From: Pegea sp. RAD2-039
Lineage: Eukaryota; Chordata; Thaliacea; Salpida; Salpidae
DNA length: 64,000 nucleotides
Direction of reading: 5' to 3'
Assembly: GCA_034620365.1 (NCBI GenBank)
Contig: JAQGEQ010000084.1
Span: 1,116,001 to 1,180,000 of the forward strand
Shown: positions 10,977-24,539 of the stretch, in pieces
Position numbering within the stretch: the first letter of the stretch is position 1
Layout of the letters: each line of letters opens with the position of its first letter
Made by a program: the position numbers and the translations under genes
The notes under the pieces: generated by a model
Databases searched by the model: none
What the model was told of the DNA's origin: nothing
What the model saw: the letters and a program-made list of their open reading frames with translations, nothing else

Positions 10977-13900
10977 CTTAAAGTCTAAAATAGTTGTACT
11001 ATCTAGTTTATTCTTTAACTACAATCTCTAGAAGTTAAAGAAATAAAAACTTTAGAAAATGGTAGAAATGGTCAATACTTGCATATTGTGGTGAGAACAA
11101 TACAGATTCAAAAATTAAAAAATATATTTCATCTTTTGATTCAATTAAATATTTTTATAAGTATTTTAGTTTTGGTATAAGTTTTGTTAATTTGAAATGA
11201 TTAGAATACAAACAAGATTCTTTTTCATTATCTGGAAATTTGATTATACGTTTATTTAATGCTTTAAAATAAAATGTTAGGTGATATTTGCATATCTATT
11301 TTACTTTACAAGTTTTTTAATTACAAAATTTATCCACATTTAACTAATCACTTGTGCATACTAAACATTTCGTGGTTATCAAATATCTAAACCACAGAAG
11401 ATATTTAATCTGATTTCAAACAAATCTCCTAGAATAGAAATTTTGAACAAAATTTTACCAACAAACAAACGAAGAAAATTAGATATCAAAAAATAATTTA
11501 CACCAGTAAAAATATCTCTTATTGTATCAGCTTTAAAATTTAATATTGTCCCATTTATTTGCATAACGTTTTTATGTGAAAAATTTGATATTTTTTAGCA
11601 TTTTTTTAAAGGTATTTGAAAATGAAGAATTTTTTGTATAGTGTGCAATAAAAAATAAAACAAACTAAAAAAATTTATAGAAATTTTATCGTTTTAAATA
11701 ATAATTGCAAATGTATAAAACGCAAATTAGTCTTAATACTAAAACTATTTTTTTACTAAATAATAATACATTTTTATACTTGATGCTAAAGACTGAATCG
11801 CAACTTAAGGATTTTTTAATTAATCATTTTCTCAACATATCAAAGAATTTTTTTCAGTTTAAATAAAAGATTTATTTGAATAACACAAACATAAAATAAA
11901 CATTTATTAATTGCTCCAATGACTTGTTTACAAGCTGTGTTTGATATATTTATAAGATTGGTTTATGAAGGTCAAACTTCAGTTCAAATTGATTTGTTGT
12001 ATCAAAATCTTGTTTAAAAACTAATCATAGAAGTCAGTATTACTTTAAATAACGACATTTTAACTGAATATATGTTTATATGAATATATAGACATTAATT
12101 TAGATTAAACAGCATATTTAAGGAAACATTTAGCAAATATTTTTGTATTACTTAAAGTTTGTTATAAGAAAATATATGAAAAGTTACTCAGACATAAATT
12201 TGATAATCTAAAAAGTCTCAAATTTCAGGTATGTTTAGGAAGCTTTTAAAATTCTTTTATTTAGAATATTCTTTCATTATTCGAGTAGATTTATAATTTC
12301 TATGAAAAGTATTTAATAATGAAGCAAGCTTAACAAAAAGAATTGTTTTCTAAAAGTATATTTTAGGTAAGAAATATTGCCAGCACAGTTTTAACTACTT
12401 CTTACGTATTTCTGTTTTCAAACTTTTAACTAAAGTTATTGAAGCGTTCACTATTGAACCAAGCTTAAAGTTATATGAATGAAAAAAATATTTTAAAAAT
12501 GAATTTTAGCAAGTTTTCAAATATAATTAAGCAAATTTATTTACATCAATATATGTTAACTCATAATTTTTTTCATTAACAACAACTATTTGTAAATAAT
12601 TATTTAGTTTTTAATGATATGCGAGCGAAAAATATGAAATAAAATATAGACAAAAGAATTAAATAAAACTATTAACTGTTTGACTGCTATTTAAGTTTTA
12701 CTTAAAATTAATTTAGCAAAATTAAGCAACCAAATAATTCTTATTCAAATAGCAACTTTATCTACTAGAATTTGGATTTTAGAATAAAGTTAGTATTAAA
12801 AGCTCACATTTTAATTAAACTTATCATTCCTGTATTTTATACTTTATTTATATACAGTAAGACAAAGGAATTTTGGAAAACAGAAAGATTAAATTACTAA
12901 ATTTAACTTTGGTGTAATTATGAATTACAAATTTAAGTAACTTTATATCTAAACTAATAATAGTTATAAAACTAAAATGTTAACTGTGATCTATTAAAGC
13001 AGTTATATCAATAACAGTAAAAAAGTATATTTCAGGTTTAAGTTTAATAAAAGAAATTTGGTTTTCAAAGTACTAAATAAAGTATAAGATATAAGAAGAA
13101 TTAATTTGTATTATTTTTCACGGTAAAATTTTTATCATAATAAATAAGTTTATTGAAAAAAGTTTATTTCAAAATTCATAGAAATTTTCTGAAATTTAAG
13201 GTTATTTTTAGATTCTACTTTTAAAACAAAGTGGAGATTTTCTATTCTATATTAGTGATATCAAAACAACTTCTTGATAAACAAACTTAAGTTTTGTAAA
13301 AATATTTTTAAAGTTGACTTTTTAACTTTTCGAAATTGTATATACATTTATGTGGTTATAAAAACTAATTGAAAAATATTATTTCTAAAATTTTACATAC
13401 AAAATTTGATTTAAAAAGTCTTAGTGTAATTTTAATTTGGAATTAATCTTTGAATTTTAATTTTTCACTAATTTTTTGCATTTTTTAGTAACTGTTATTG
13501 TGAGAAATGAAACAGAAATTGTAATGTTATACTATTTCAAAATAGGAATTAATGTTCTTATTTTGTAAAATTCTTTAAAATTTTTTTAATTACTTGGTTT
13601 TTGTAATAAATAGAAAAATTCGTCTAAGTATTTTGTTAGGTATATTTTTCATATAATAAGAAAGTAAGAAATGTTTAAAGAGATTTATTTTTGAGGTTTT
13701 TGTACTGACAAGCCTTAATCGATAATTGGATTAAATCCTTTATTTTTTAGTTTAGTAAAATTTTATATAAATTTTCATCTCTTTTTTAAAATAGCATTTA
13801 CCAAATGTGAACTAGCAACAAATTTCTATTTTGGTAATGACAAAACTCAAATATCGTTTTCTAGCCTTTAGCTTCAAACTTTTCAATTTATAAATTATTC

Positions 13901-14889
13901 GTTTACAAGTTAGTCGATTATATCATAAATAAGATCTTAAACTATCGTAGAAACTGATAGGGTTGCTAACAAATACTCATTGAGAAAAGTTACAAGTTTA
14001 TTATTTTAAACAAACTATCATCAACAAAGACTTATAATCTTTCAGCACACCAATCTATCTACAATATTCAGTTGATCAACAAATTAAACTTTATCTTTAA
14101 AACTTATCTCTTCAGCTTCTTTGTCATCGTAAGAACAAGGATAAAACCCAAACTCGTACTTATTTTTTGATGTAACTCTTTCTCATTATTTTTAAAGTGA
14201 GTCTCAATAATTAACTAAAACGACATTACAATTTCAGACTATCGATCAATGCAAATAATTTGACTACTATTTTACAAATTAGATAAAATTTAAGGAAAGA
14301 TTAAGAATGTTTTCAGTTGAGTTTTTTACTGTTATTAATAGAAATATTCTAAATGTTAGTAAACCTGTTTCTATTGAGGTTTTAACAAATAACAGATCTT
14401 ATTTTCTTATTGTTTGTTTAACAATTTTGAAGTTAATTTCTTTAAATATCTTCAGATATTAAATGAACAAATATTTTGATAGAAAATGAGATGTTTCTAA
14501 ATCAGTTCAAAATTTAATTTAACATTTTTTAAAATCTCCTGATTTCACTAATTTACTAAATTGCATAATTGAAAAACAGATGATGATGGTAGAATGAAAG
14601 AAAATTTGAGTAATTTTAAGTAGAAAAAGAATATTTGACCTTAATGAAAATAATGAAAATTTAGGCTATTAAAAATAGAAAAGGGATTGCTAAAAAATAA
14701 TTTCATTTATTTCGATAAATTTTGAATTAAATCTTTTGTATCTACATTAAATATTTCATTATTAGTGAAAATCTTTAAGCTTTTAAACAATTTTTTGTAA
14801 TTGTCAATTGAAAATATAAACTTGTTTTAATTTTCTAGTTTTAATTAAGCTTTTCTACCTTCTAACAAAGACTTTTAATTCTAAGGATC

Positions 14890-15620
14890 TATACTTCTTT
14901 ATCAATCTCTTCAAATTGTATGTACGATGTTAGTGCATGGATGCCATATCAAGTTAGTGATATCAAAAAAATCGAATCTGTTCAGGCAACATTTACGAGA
15001 TTGGTTTGTAGGAAACTTAACTTTAAATATGATAGTTATAAAAATCGTCTCAGCTTCTTAGATTTAGATACTTTGAAAATTTGACGGATTAAATAAGACC
15101 TAATTCTTATTTCTAAAACTATCCACAAATTAATAGACCTTAAATTCGATACTTTTTTTCATTAGTCCTTCTCTCAAGTTATATCAACTCAGACGACACA
15201 CATTGCATCTTAGTAAGCCCATTCCGCCTGCTACGTTAATCAGAGCAATTTTTTCTCATATCAAAAAATTAGTAGTTGGAATCAGCTGTCATCAGACATT
15301 ACCATGTCAGAATCACTCGCGTTATTCAAGCAGAAGTTGAACCGTTTCAATATTGCCAACATTGCCATTTCTAAATTGTGATTCATTTTACTTTTTATAT
15401 ATTATTAACATTCTATGTAATTGTCCCCTGTTATATGTTTTGGGGATTACTGAAATGTCATGTGTTACGTCCTTTGCTTTGTATATTTAACCTAATAAAT
15501 ACTATTTGTGAGAATGTGTGTTAGCGAGAGGTACAATCTTTAGGTACCCTCCTTTGCATTTATTGTAATAAATAAGTTTATCTATTTGTTGCGATTGATA
15601 AACTAAATAAATACAAAAAT
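14890..15620 (+). mobile_element. Decayed 3' end of a CR1/L2/Jockey-type non-LTR retrotransposon
   Basis: One frame from about 14911 to 15380 reads as the C-terminal end of a non-LTR reverse-transcriptase ORF: WMPYQVSDIKKIESVQATFT, then RLSFLDLDTLKI, then SSWNQLSSDITMSESLALFK and a terminal stop at about 15380. The order (WxPY, DIxxIExVQ, YxxRLxxLxL, SWNxL, FKxxL) is typical of this region in CR1, L2 and Jockey elements. Several in-frame stops interrupt it, so it is dead. The 3' UTR carries an 8-bp hairpin (15575-15582 with 15597-15604) and ends in TAAATAAATA. Endonuclease and RT catalytic parts are absent, as expected for a 5'-truncated insertion. Confidence 0.8.
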
Positions 15621-18600
15621 AATTATAATTCTAGATAATTGTTTTGAACAATAGATTTTAGTAGAAATTCATTAAAGTGTTTAATTGATATAGATATTAT
15701 TTGATTGTATTTCACCTAGTATCAAAACCAAACTTTTTGATGTTAAGAGTGTTTTATAAGCTAACAAACTATAATTTAATTTATTAAACTATAAGAAAAT
15801 ATTTCATGGCAATATTTTTTAGCTTATTTAATAAATTAGTAATCAATTTTTCAAATGATAAATTTACTTCTAAAAAACACTTAGCAAAACTTATACTTAC
15901 TTAAGCTAATGTTTATTTGTTTTTAAAATGTTAAATAGCGTTGTATAGAGACGTGACTAATTTTTTATTATTAATTCGAACTTTCAAGTAGAAATTATAA
16001 GATTTGAATTCTGGTCAACTTACTAGTTTTCATCAGAAGCTTTTTAAAGTCAAACTGTTTCTACGAGCTGTTGAAATATAACGAGGCTTACATTTCCACA
16101 ATGCTAGGCTTGTTTTGGTTGTTTAAACAACTTCGAAATCTTTTTCTCTTTATTCTTTCTTTTATTTTACTTTCAAAATACTTTTGTCAGCAATATTTCA
16201 AGGTTTTTATTTTCTTAATGTAATCTAATAATGTTTCTAGGAAGTATGATATAAATACGAAATTGGATGTCAAATAAGTTTTGTTTGTTTTTTGATAGTT
16301 TTATTCGTTTGGTTGGCTTGGTTTGATGAACTAGCTAATAAAACAACCAGAAAATGAAGATTGAAATGTTTCTACAACGATTTATTTCATAAAACAAAAT
16401 ATTTTACAGTTTAAAAGCGATAACAACATTTGATACTTATATCAAGCTCAGATTTGTTTTAATTAGCTCAAAAACCTCCTCTAACTTACTAATAGACTAA
16501 TAAAGGTAACTATTCAAAGTGCTTGTACTATTTTCGAATTCTGCGTACTTTAACGAGCCACTAAAGAGGATAACTTAATTATTTAGTTTGGGAAGGAAGC
16601 TATGTTTTTAGTTTCACAGCAAACTTAAAGTTGTTTTAGATTTTAAAGAAAGTTTCAACATCATTTTATTTCATTTGCTTATTCTATTATAGTTTCAAGT
16701 CTGATTGAAATTTTTTAATTTTGAGTTTAAACCGTTTACTCTTTGAATAAGGACTATTTTAAAAGCATTTAAGTTGTTAAGAAATCAAATCAATTACTTT
16801 TTAACATTTATTTTCAGCAGGCGTTGAAAGATAGAGTAAGAAATATATTTCTGAGCAGAAATTGTTGGATTTATCATTATGTCAACACTCACGTCATATC
16901 TTTGTTTGAGTGTTCCCATGAAAAGATGAAACATAAAAAAGTGACTACTTTATTCAATCAGGTGATTTTTATTAAACAGTTTGATTAATCTTGATTATTT
17001 TGTTTTTCATTTTGATGGTAGCTTATACTTTCTATATATAACTAATATAAAGTATTTGACATTTTTAAATATTAATTACTGTTTATTAAAGGTAAGTATC
17101 AACTAACAGGTCTAAAAGCAATGATGCCCTAAAATATTTAGTAATATTTCTAAATCAGTAAGTCATAAACTAAAGCACTTTGTAAGTCAATTTACATTTA
17201 TGTTAATACTAACTGTCTAAATTAATTTTTTAAGTTACTCATGCTGTAGGTTTGACTCATAACTAACTGAATAAGGTTTTAAAACTCAACAAATCTTTTG
17301 TAGCTTTCGAATGAGCAAATACCAAACTTTACTAACAACATAAATTTATAAAGCTATACCTAGAAAATTTAAAAAAATCCTTTTTAACAATTTGGCTTCA
17401 TTATTTTTAGCTTCATTATTATAAACATTAACTTTTTTTCTAAAATTCTATTATGATAGTAAGATCCGCTTTAAAAATTACTTTAATTTTATGATTTGTT
17501 AAATTAATTTTCCTACAAAGTTATTCATGAAATATATATATATCAAGCTTTCATCTAACCAATGCATGAGCGAAATGAGAATGTGCTTAGAAAATGTTAA
17601 ATTAACTCTAAAATAAATTATTTGACAAAGATATATGTCTTATTCTTACATAGATTTTTACCAGATTTTATATTTAAACCACCTTAAATATTGAATCTAA
17701 TAAAGAATGCTTAAATTAATTAATGCTTAAAGTTTTATATTTATTTAGTAGCAAGGTTTTGCGATGAGTGTTTTACTTTTTAGGTTTAACGATTTTCAGA
17801 TACTGGATCTTTAGTACATTTTATTTTTATAACGTTTTGACTTTAAAGATTTAAGAGAAATGTTGTTGACTTTGTATTTTATCACAAACCTTTGCAGAAA
17901 TTTTAGAAACTGGTGCAATTCCAAATGAAATTATATTAAGTTGTGTTTTAAAACTTTTTTGAAAAGAGTTTTCAAGCACGCTTACTGTAAACAAATAGAT
18001 AAAAACTTACGGTTTCGTATTAATTTCTTTAAAAAAATATTGTAAAGGTGGGTCATTAGATTTGGATAATTTACATTTCGTGCTTGTGTTTTGAAGTCAT
18101 CCAATTGTATGGGAATAAACTTTCATCTCTCTTAAATAAGCTTGTAAAAACATTTAGTGAGTCGTATTCTTGAAAGTATCCGACATTTTGTGATGTACTT
18201 TTTACCTTATTTGATTATGAAACCTATTAGTTCAATGATAACAATTCTTTTATAAATAACAAACTGGAAGGTTCAGACGTAAACGAAGTTTTGTAAGTTT
18301 TATGCTTTAATTAAAAATATGATTTAACTGAGATACTTTTAATATTTAATAAAAAATAGACTTTAAAACTACAAACTTGCTTTCAAATCTATCAAACATT
18401 TTTGTTATTTTCAAGGTACAAATTTCTTAATTGGTCTTAATAAATATATGAAACAATCTGTGCAAGCTATTTAAAATTTGTTTAAAGTACAACCCGCAAA
18501 ACTGTATAAACTCAGTAAAATAAGAAAATTTGTTTTTTTTTAAGTTTGACTAGAAAATAAATAATGTATAAGAAGTTGAACTTTTTTAAATTGATGAAAA

Positions 18601-18964
18601 CTATTGATAAGTATAACAAATGCATCGAAATTTACTTAGCAGTTAATATATCGATATTATTTACAAACTCTTCATATCATTTCTTTTATTAAAATTGTAT
18701 ATTTTCAATATAGTTTAGTTATTAAACTATTGTTAATTTAAAATATTTTCCCCTTTTTTACAATCAAATAAAAGTGTTTTAATCCATTTTAATTTGTTTA
18801 TTAAAAGTCTGAAAATGTTTATTTTTGATTAGGTTACAATTAGAATTTAAAAAATATAAATAAAGTATTTAAGGACTTTTTCTCTGAGTATCTTTTTTAA
18901 CCTAAATAAAAATCAATAGTAGAAATTATTCTTCTAATTTTTTTCTTAATTTTATTTCTTCTAG

Positions 18965-19150
18965 TATTTAGTTCAAGCAGGAGCCGCAAGGATTATATTT
19001 TGGAGAGCTTCGAAAACACATTTTAGTGATGTAAAGAAAACAAACATAAAACAAATTGTATTTACAAAAATATGCGCTGCTTGTAGCGACGATGATGAAG
19101 GGTGTACTTCGGATGTAGAATGTGAGCATATTTCAAATTTGAAACCATAA
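18965..19150 (+). other. Orphan terminal-exon-like open frame with Cys cluster
   Basis: A pyrimidine-rich tract ends in TTCTAG at 18964. The 61-codon frame that begins right after it stays open to a TAA at 19148-19150. The translation includes KICAACSDDDEGCTSDVECE, a run with five cysteines and acidic residues. GC is higher than in the flanks. There is no ATG at its start, so if real it is the last exon of a split gene whose earlier exons I cannot find. It could also be a transposon relic. I recognise no family. Confidence 0.25.
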
Positions 19151-22100
19151 AATCATCTTTAGACAAGTATTCATTTAAAGGACGGTATCTTTTAAAAATA
19201 TATTAAATCTCTCTTATTATAGCGTTTAAATATAATTGGATTTATACAGTAATTTTTAAACCAACTCTCGACATGAAATTTTTTTAAAGTTTGTTACAAT
19301 CAAGAAATGGTTTGAATTCCACAAAACTTTACTAAAATAAAACAATCTAGAAAAGTTAACAGTTTTTTTCTTAGTTGTTTTAAAGGCTTTATTCTTGATT
19401 TACTTTATTTCTAAGATTAACTTTGATTGCTAACTCTATACGATTGTTTATTTTACTGATTTTCTTGAATATTTAAAAAATTATTGTATACTGTTTGTGT
19501 TTTGAAGTCCAAAGATAGTATATAGATAGAATCATGTGAGTAAAGGAAATACGTGCTTCAGAAAAGAGAAGAGAAGATATGAATAGATAGTAAAATCAGC
19601 TTTTTTCTTTTGGCATGCACAATTATGACTAATTAAGCCGATGCGCAAAAAACTCGGCAGCATTTTTTAGAAGAGTTTGGCTGAGATTATTAAGTGGCCA
19701 CGGAACCCTTATTTTTCTTATAGATTCTTCTTTTTTCAGCTTTTACATTTTGTCCATATTAAAATGTTTACTTTATTCTAAACCTTTTTTTATAAAAAAC
19801 CATATTTGACAGCAATTACTTTCTCTCATACAACTAGCTTTTAATAACTTTATTAAGGTTTACTGGAGCTAGAAGCTCATATTTTAAAACTTGAAATTTG
19901 TTAAATGATCGATTAAAGCAATTTTAATTATTCAAATTTTTTTGAAACTCCGAATAATTTTCTGGCCAAGTTGAAATATATTTTTATTTTAGATTGCAAT
20001 TTGAATAAACGATTCTGATATTAAAGCCTTTTACAAGAAACTTTAAACTAACTTTTATTTTCAAAATTTATAATGTCTTAACTGAAACATTTGTAACAAA
20101 ATTAAAATTTGAGAAAATGGCTCAGTTAGTTGTACTCTAGGAAAATTTCCGCTCTCTATAAAGAAAAAAACAATTTATTTTTCCAACACTCTCATCAATT
20201 AATAAATACCAAGATTTCAATTTTCACTTCGACTTTTTAAGCTTGAAAAATCAACTAATTGATTTCTAAGAAGTATAAAACATTGAAGTTTAATGTCCCT
20301 ATCAATTTTATAGCTATTACATAATTGAAACGATTTTGTAGATAGAATATCAATAACACTTATTGTAATCTTTCATACCATAAAGGACAAGTTGGAAAAA
20401 GTAATCTTTCATTTGAACTGTCATCTTATAAATTGTAACATAATAAAATGTTAATACTTAATGAGATGAAAATGAAATCTGTCAGATTATCTTCAGTTGC
20501 GTTTGTTGCAAAACGAACGTAGCTGAAATTTACAAAATACAACTTGATAAGAACCTGGTTTAAAGTAATAGCGAGATTATTATTAGAAAATCGGAAAGTT
20601 AGCTGACATGATAGATATCAATAAGGATATATGATAATGCTATGATGCCAGGAAATACTTACCACGAACTACAAAAACCTAATATTTATTATTTGTATTT
20701 TAAAAAAGCTTAGAAATGTGTACAATCTAAATAAAAGTTCTTTTATTTTTGATTGTTTTGAAAATGTTTTCTAAATTAGAACCTATTTTTGTTTTACAGT
20801 CTTTGTTGTAGGCTACTTATAAAAGAATAGAAATCCAATTGTTTTAAGTTATTTGAATACTTCAGGACCAGTGGTTTCTCATAATATTCATAACTACTAC
20901 AGCAGATTAAATTGATATAAAATTACTCACAATTGATATTATTTTTTAAGCTCTACTAAATAACTTAAGAGTACATTTTCATTTTCTCATCTAAGATTCA
21001 ATGTTTTAATTTCAATAATGCACCATCAAAATACTGAAATATTGATACTATCAAAAAAACTGGTAACATATGAGAAAAATTAACAACTTTTTTGTCAGTT
21101 GGTTATGCTTTTTAAATATCTTCCTTCAACCTAAGTTTTAATTAAACAGTTTTCTACATGATTACAAAATACTTTAATCCTTGTAAAAAAAATGAATCAA
21201 ATTTACCTGTTTTAAATATATATTTTTTTAATTTCTAAGTTTTATAAATAATAAAAAGTTTAAAAAACGTTCATCGGTTCCAGACATATGTTAACAAGTT
21301 TAGTAATTTTTTTTACAGATTCTTCGTCTATCTTTATGTTGTAGAGTTATTCTGTTAAACATTGTCTTTCTTTATACTTGAAAAAATATTTAAAATCAAA
21401 ATCAGTCAGCAATTAGTTATAAATGATAATTTAGTTCATAGTGTGCCTCTTAAAAATAGAAATATTATTTAGGAATATTTTAAAACAACTTTAATTTAAA
21501 ATTGTTGATTACTTTTAAAAGAACAACTATTTTGTTTGACAAATGATTTTTAGGATTCTTTCGTAAGTTAATCTTAAATTAAACAAAAAATGATCATTTT
21601 GATATTTTATCTTTGGTTACTAATGAAAGGGTAGAAATAATTAGGCAAAAAAAAGTTTTGACAACTTGTCATTGTAGTTTCATTTTAAAAAAATTAATAT
21701 TCAAAATTAAAAAGAGATTTTCTTTAAAAAATGAATTACATTTTTGATTTTAAATAAGTGTTAAAGTAAATATTTGATATTCTGCTTTTTTATCTTTGCA
21801 ATTGAATTGAAACGTTAATAAAAGTTAGTAATTGGTATACTAAAAACATTTTTTCTTTCTGTTGGCACTTTTATTGCACCAAATATTTAGTTTTGCTAGA
21901 ACTTACCTTGTAAATATAAGTTTTTTACAATTAAAACTAAAATCATAAAATCATAAGTAAAATCTTACTTAAACCAAATTATTACATCTAATTTCCACAA
22001 TAAAATTTAACATTAAATATTATAAAGTAAATAGTTAAACTTGTAATTTTTTAAGGATAAACATTACAAGGAAATGCCGATAAAGATTGAAGATTACAAA

Positions 22101-24395
22101 TTGAAAAAATGGGTAAATACAAAAAGTTGATTTAGCTTCACAAAACGAAATAAAACTTCAAACAATTACTCTGTTTAAATTATACTAACTGAATTATTGA
22201 GTTCAATATATCTTTTTAATTAGGTTAAATATTATGCCAACCTGTTTAAATTTCAGAAGTCGCAACTAATAATTTATAGTGAAGATCAATTATTGTTATA
22301 ATTTATCAAAGAATTTTTTTAAATCGAAATACTCTTTTATTCAAATTGAACTTTGTAATATTGTGGGAATAATAAAAGACGGTCAAACACTGCGTGAAAA
22401 GGCTGGGTGTTTTTGTCGTTGTATTACTTATAAGCTTTTACTGTGTATTGCAACAAAATATAAGTTTCACTTCCGGAAATTTACCTATACAGGCCATAAA
22501 CAAACATATTTTAATTGATTTTTTGATTTAAAAAAAATTATTTAAATCTTTCATGATTGAATTTTAATTTGCTAAAAATTATTTTTAAAATAAACTTTTT
22601 AATAATGGCTTGTTGTTGCTAAACAGTTAATTACAATAAATGTGAAATATATAGTCAACAAAATACAAATAGAAGGCAACAAAAATGACAACTTAAAGAG
22701 AAAATTCAAACAAAATATTTCCGAGGTTAAATCTTTATTTTAAAAGGTGAATATCAAAGAACTTAGATTAAAGATCAACCAAAACCAAAATAGATGGAAA
22801 GACGTCACTTGCTTATAACCTTTAGATTTTTTGCACCTTCTTTTCTATCAAGTGTCGAATGAGTGATTAAAAAACAAAGTATAATTGCTTCAAATCAGCT
22901 TACTGATACCTCGTAGCTTATATTAAATAAAAGTAGTTGAGTGATCTACAAAAGCTAGACCTTGCTTATAAAGTTTTGGAACAGATTTGATTTGAACAAA
23001 TTAAAAAATACTAACAAGATTAAACAATAAGAAGAAATATAAACATTAAGTCAACTTTGATGAAAAACTTGAGTTAAACTCATAGTTATAAGATATTTAT
23101 CATTCCCTTATTTATTTTATACAAATCTTCAATAGTTACTTTTATTTTAAGCTTCATTTTATTTATTAAAAACTCTCTTCAAAGAAAACCACAACGAAAT
23201 GACGATCAAAACCACACCAGCAAATATTCAGTGAGGCAAACATTTTTGTTAAAATTTAGCTTGGGTCAAATTAGCAACTTAAATTTTCATTTTTTTGACC
23301 AGCTGCATTGAGTTTTGATCTCTAAAAATATTTTATAATATATATACTGAGAACTTGGGTTATTTCATACCATGACGGTGGTCTGGACGCTTTCATCGCA
23401 AAGGTTTTATTTAATTTTTTGAAGTTTTCTTTTAAATTTTTTGTAAAAAAGTATTTTAAAATATCACCTACTTTTAAAATAGTGAATTTCATAAAAAAGT
23501 TAAACAATTAATTAAGCTTTTAAATTTCTTCTACTTTAAGAACTATGAATGAGAAACTTATCCGAATGACCTTGTTTTAAAGAGTTGAATTGTATGATTG
23601 TGGTTTTTGTTGAAGGTTAATTAGTTTCCAGATTAGGCTCAGGATTATTATCTTTAAACAACAGCAATACATTTTTTTGGCTACAAAGGTTTTGCAGATC
23701 AAAATATTAAATCAAATTTTGAAATTGAAAATAGTTTAAATATATTTTAGCCATTGATAAAATAAAAACTTATCAGTTTAAATAGATTAGGGCGCATTTT
23801 AAGAAAGATTGTAGATGCTGCAGTTAAATAAGCGTTTTTCTGCGCCTAGCAAAGCTGGGTAAGACAAATCAGTTCAGTCCTAAGCAACCTCGGCCACCAA
23901 TTTACTTACTACAAGTTTTAAAGCTAAGTTGATGGCTAAGCTTTAAGCTTGGCCTAAAGCTGAAGAAGTGTTTAAAGCTCAAGGAACCTAATTAGGTTGT
24001 TATTTTAGAGTTTACCCAAATTACTGGTACTTCAACTCAAAGTTTTATAGAAAGAGCTTGTAATTTGTAACTTGAATTATTTCACAGTTGATTAAGTTTA
24101 TTTAGGTATTACTATTGATATACAAATTAGTTGTTGCAATTACCTAAAAACAGATAAACTTATTTTAATAATTAACAATTTGCTGAGCAACTTTTAGCTC
24201 TAAGGACTATCTATACTGATTAATACTTTCTTTAAATATTTATAAAGTTTGTTTATAATAAAATTGTTGATGTTCTTCAGCTATTTACTTTTGTTTAATT
24301 AGTTGTAGCTTTTTTAACTGCTACAAAATTGTTTAATGAAGATAGTTTTTATATATTTAGTATACTTATATACATCAGTAAGATGATAATTAATT

Positions 24396-24539
24396 ATGGA
24401 TTTCTTTAAACAAATTTGCTACCAACAGCTGGTGCTCACTCCTCTAAGGACTGCTATTGGAGGACTGACAGTTGCTATTTATGATAAAGAGAGATTCTTG
24501 TGACTAAACGTGTGTTTTCAATAAAGTAACTACTTTATT
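24396..24539 (+). other. GC-elevated patch with 35-codon ORF and bidirectional AATAAA palindrome
   Basis: An ATG frame (24396-24503) encodes 35 aa that look protein-like (LVLTPLRTAIGGLTVAIYDK). It is followed 16 bp later by a perfect inverted repeat, AATAAAGTA-AC-TACTTTATT (24520-24539), which puts an AATAAA on both strands. It might be a solo-LTR or gene relic, but no target duplication or terminal repeat could be established. Confidence 0.2.

Larger units (their letters stand above)
3893..14889. other. Gene-poor AT-rich intergenic region
   Basis: About 11 kb of very AT-rich sequence with frequent stops in all frames. Exceptions noted separately are a minus-strand coding-like patch (4668-4901), a CRE palindrome (7314-7321), an AP-2-like palindrome (10475-10487) and a minus-strand small ORF (10773-10976). 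I recognised no tRNA, rRNA, CRISPR array or intact transposon. A 25-codon frame at 8844-8918 reads somewhat like protein but is too short to support. Confidence 0.6.

Noticed and set aside
22279-22518. 79-codon + strand frame
   Set aside because: Very rich in Lys, Tyr, Asn and Phe, as expected of random AT-rich DNA; no domain or splice context.
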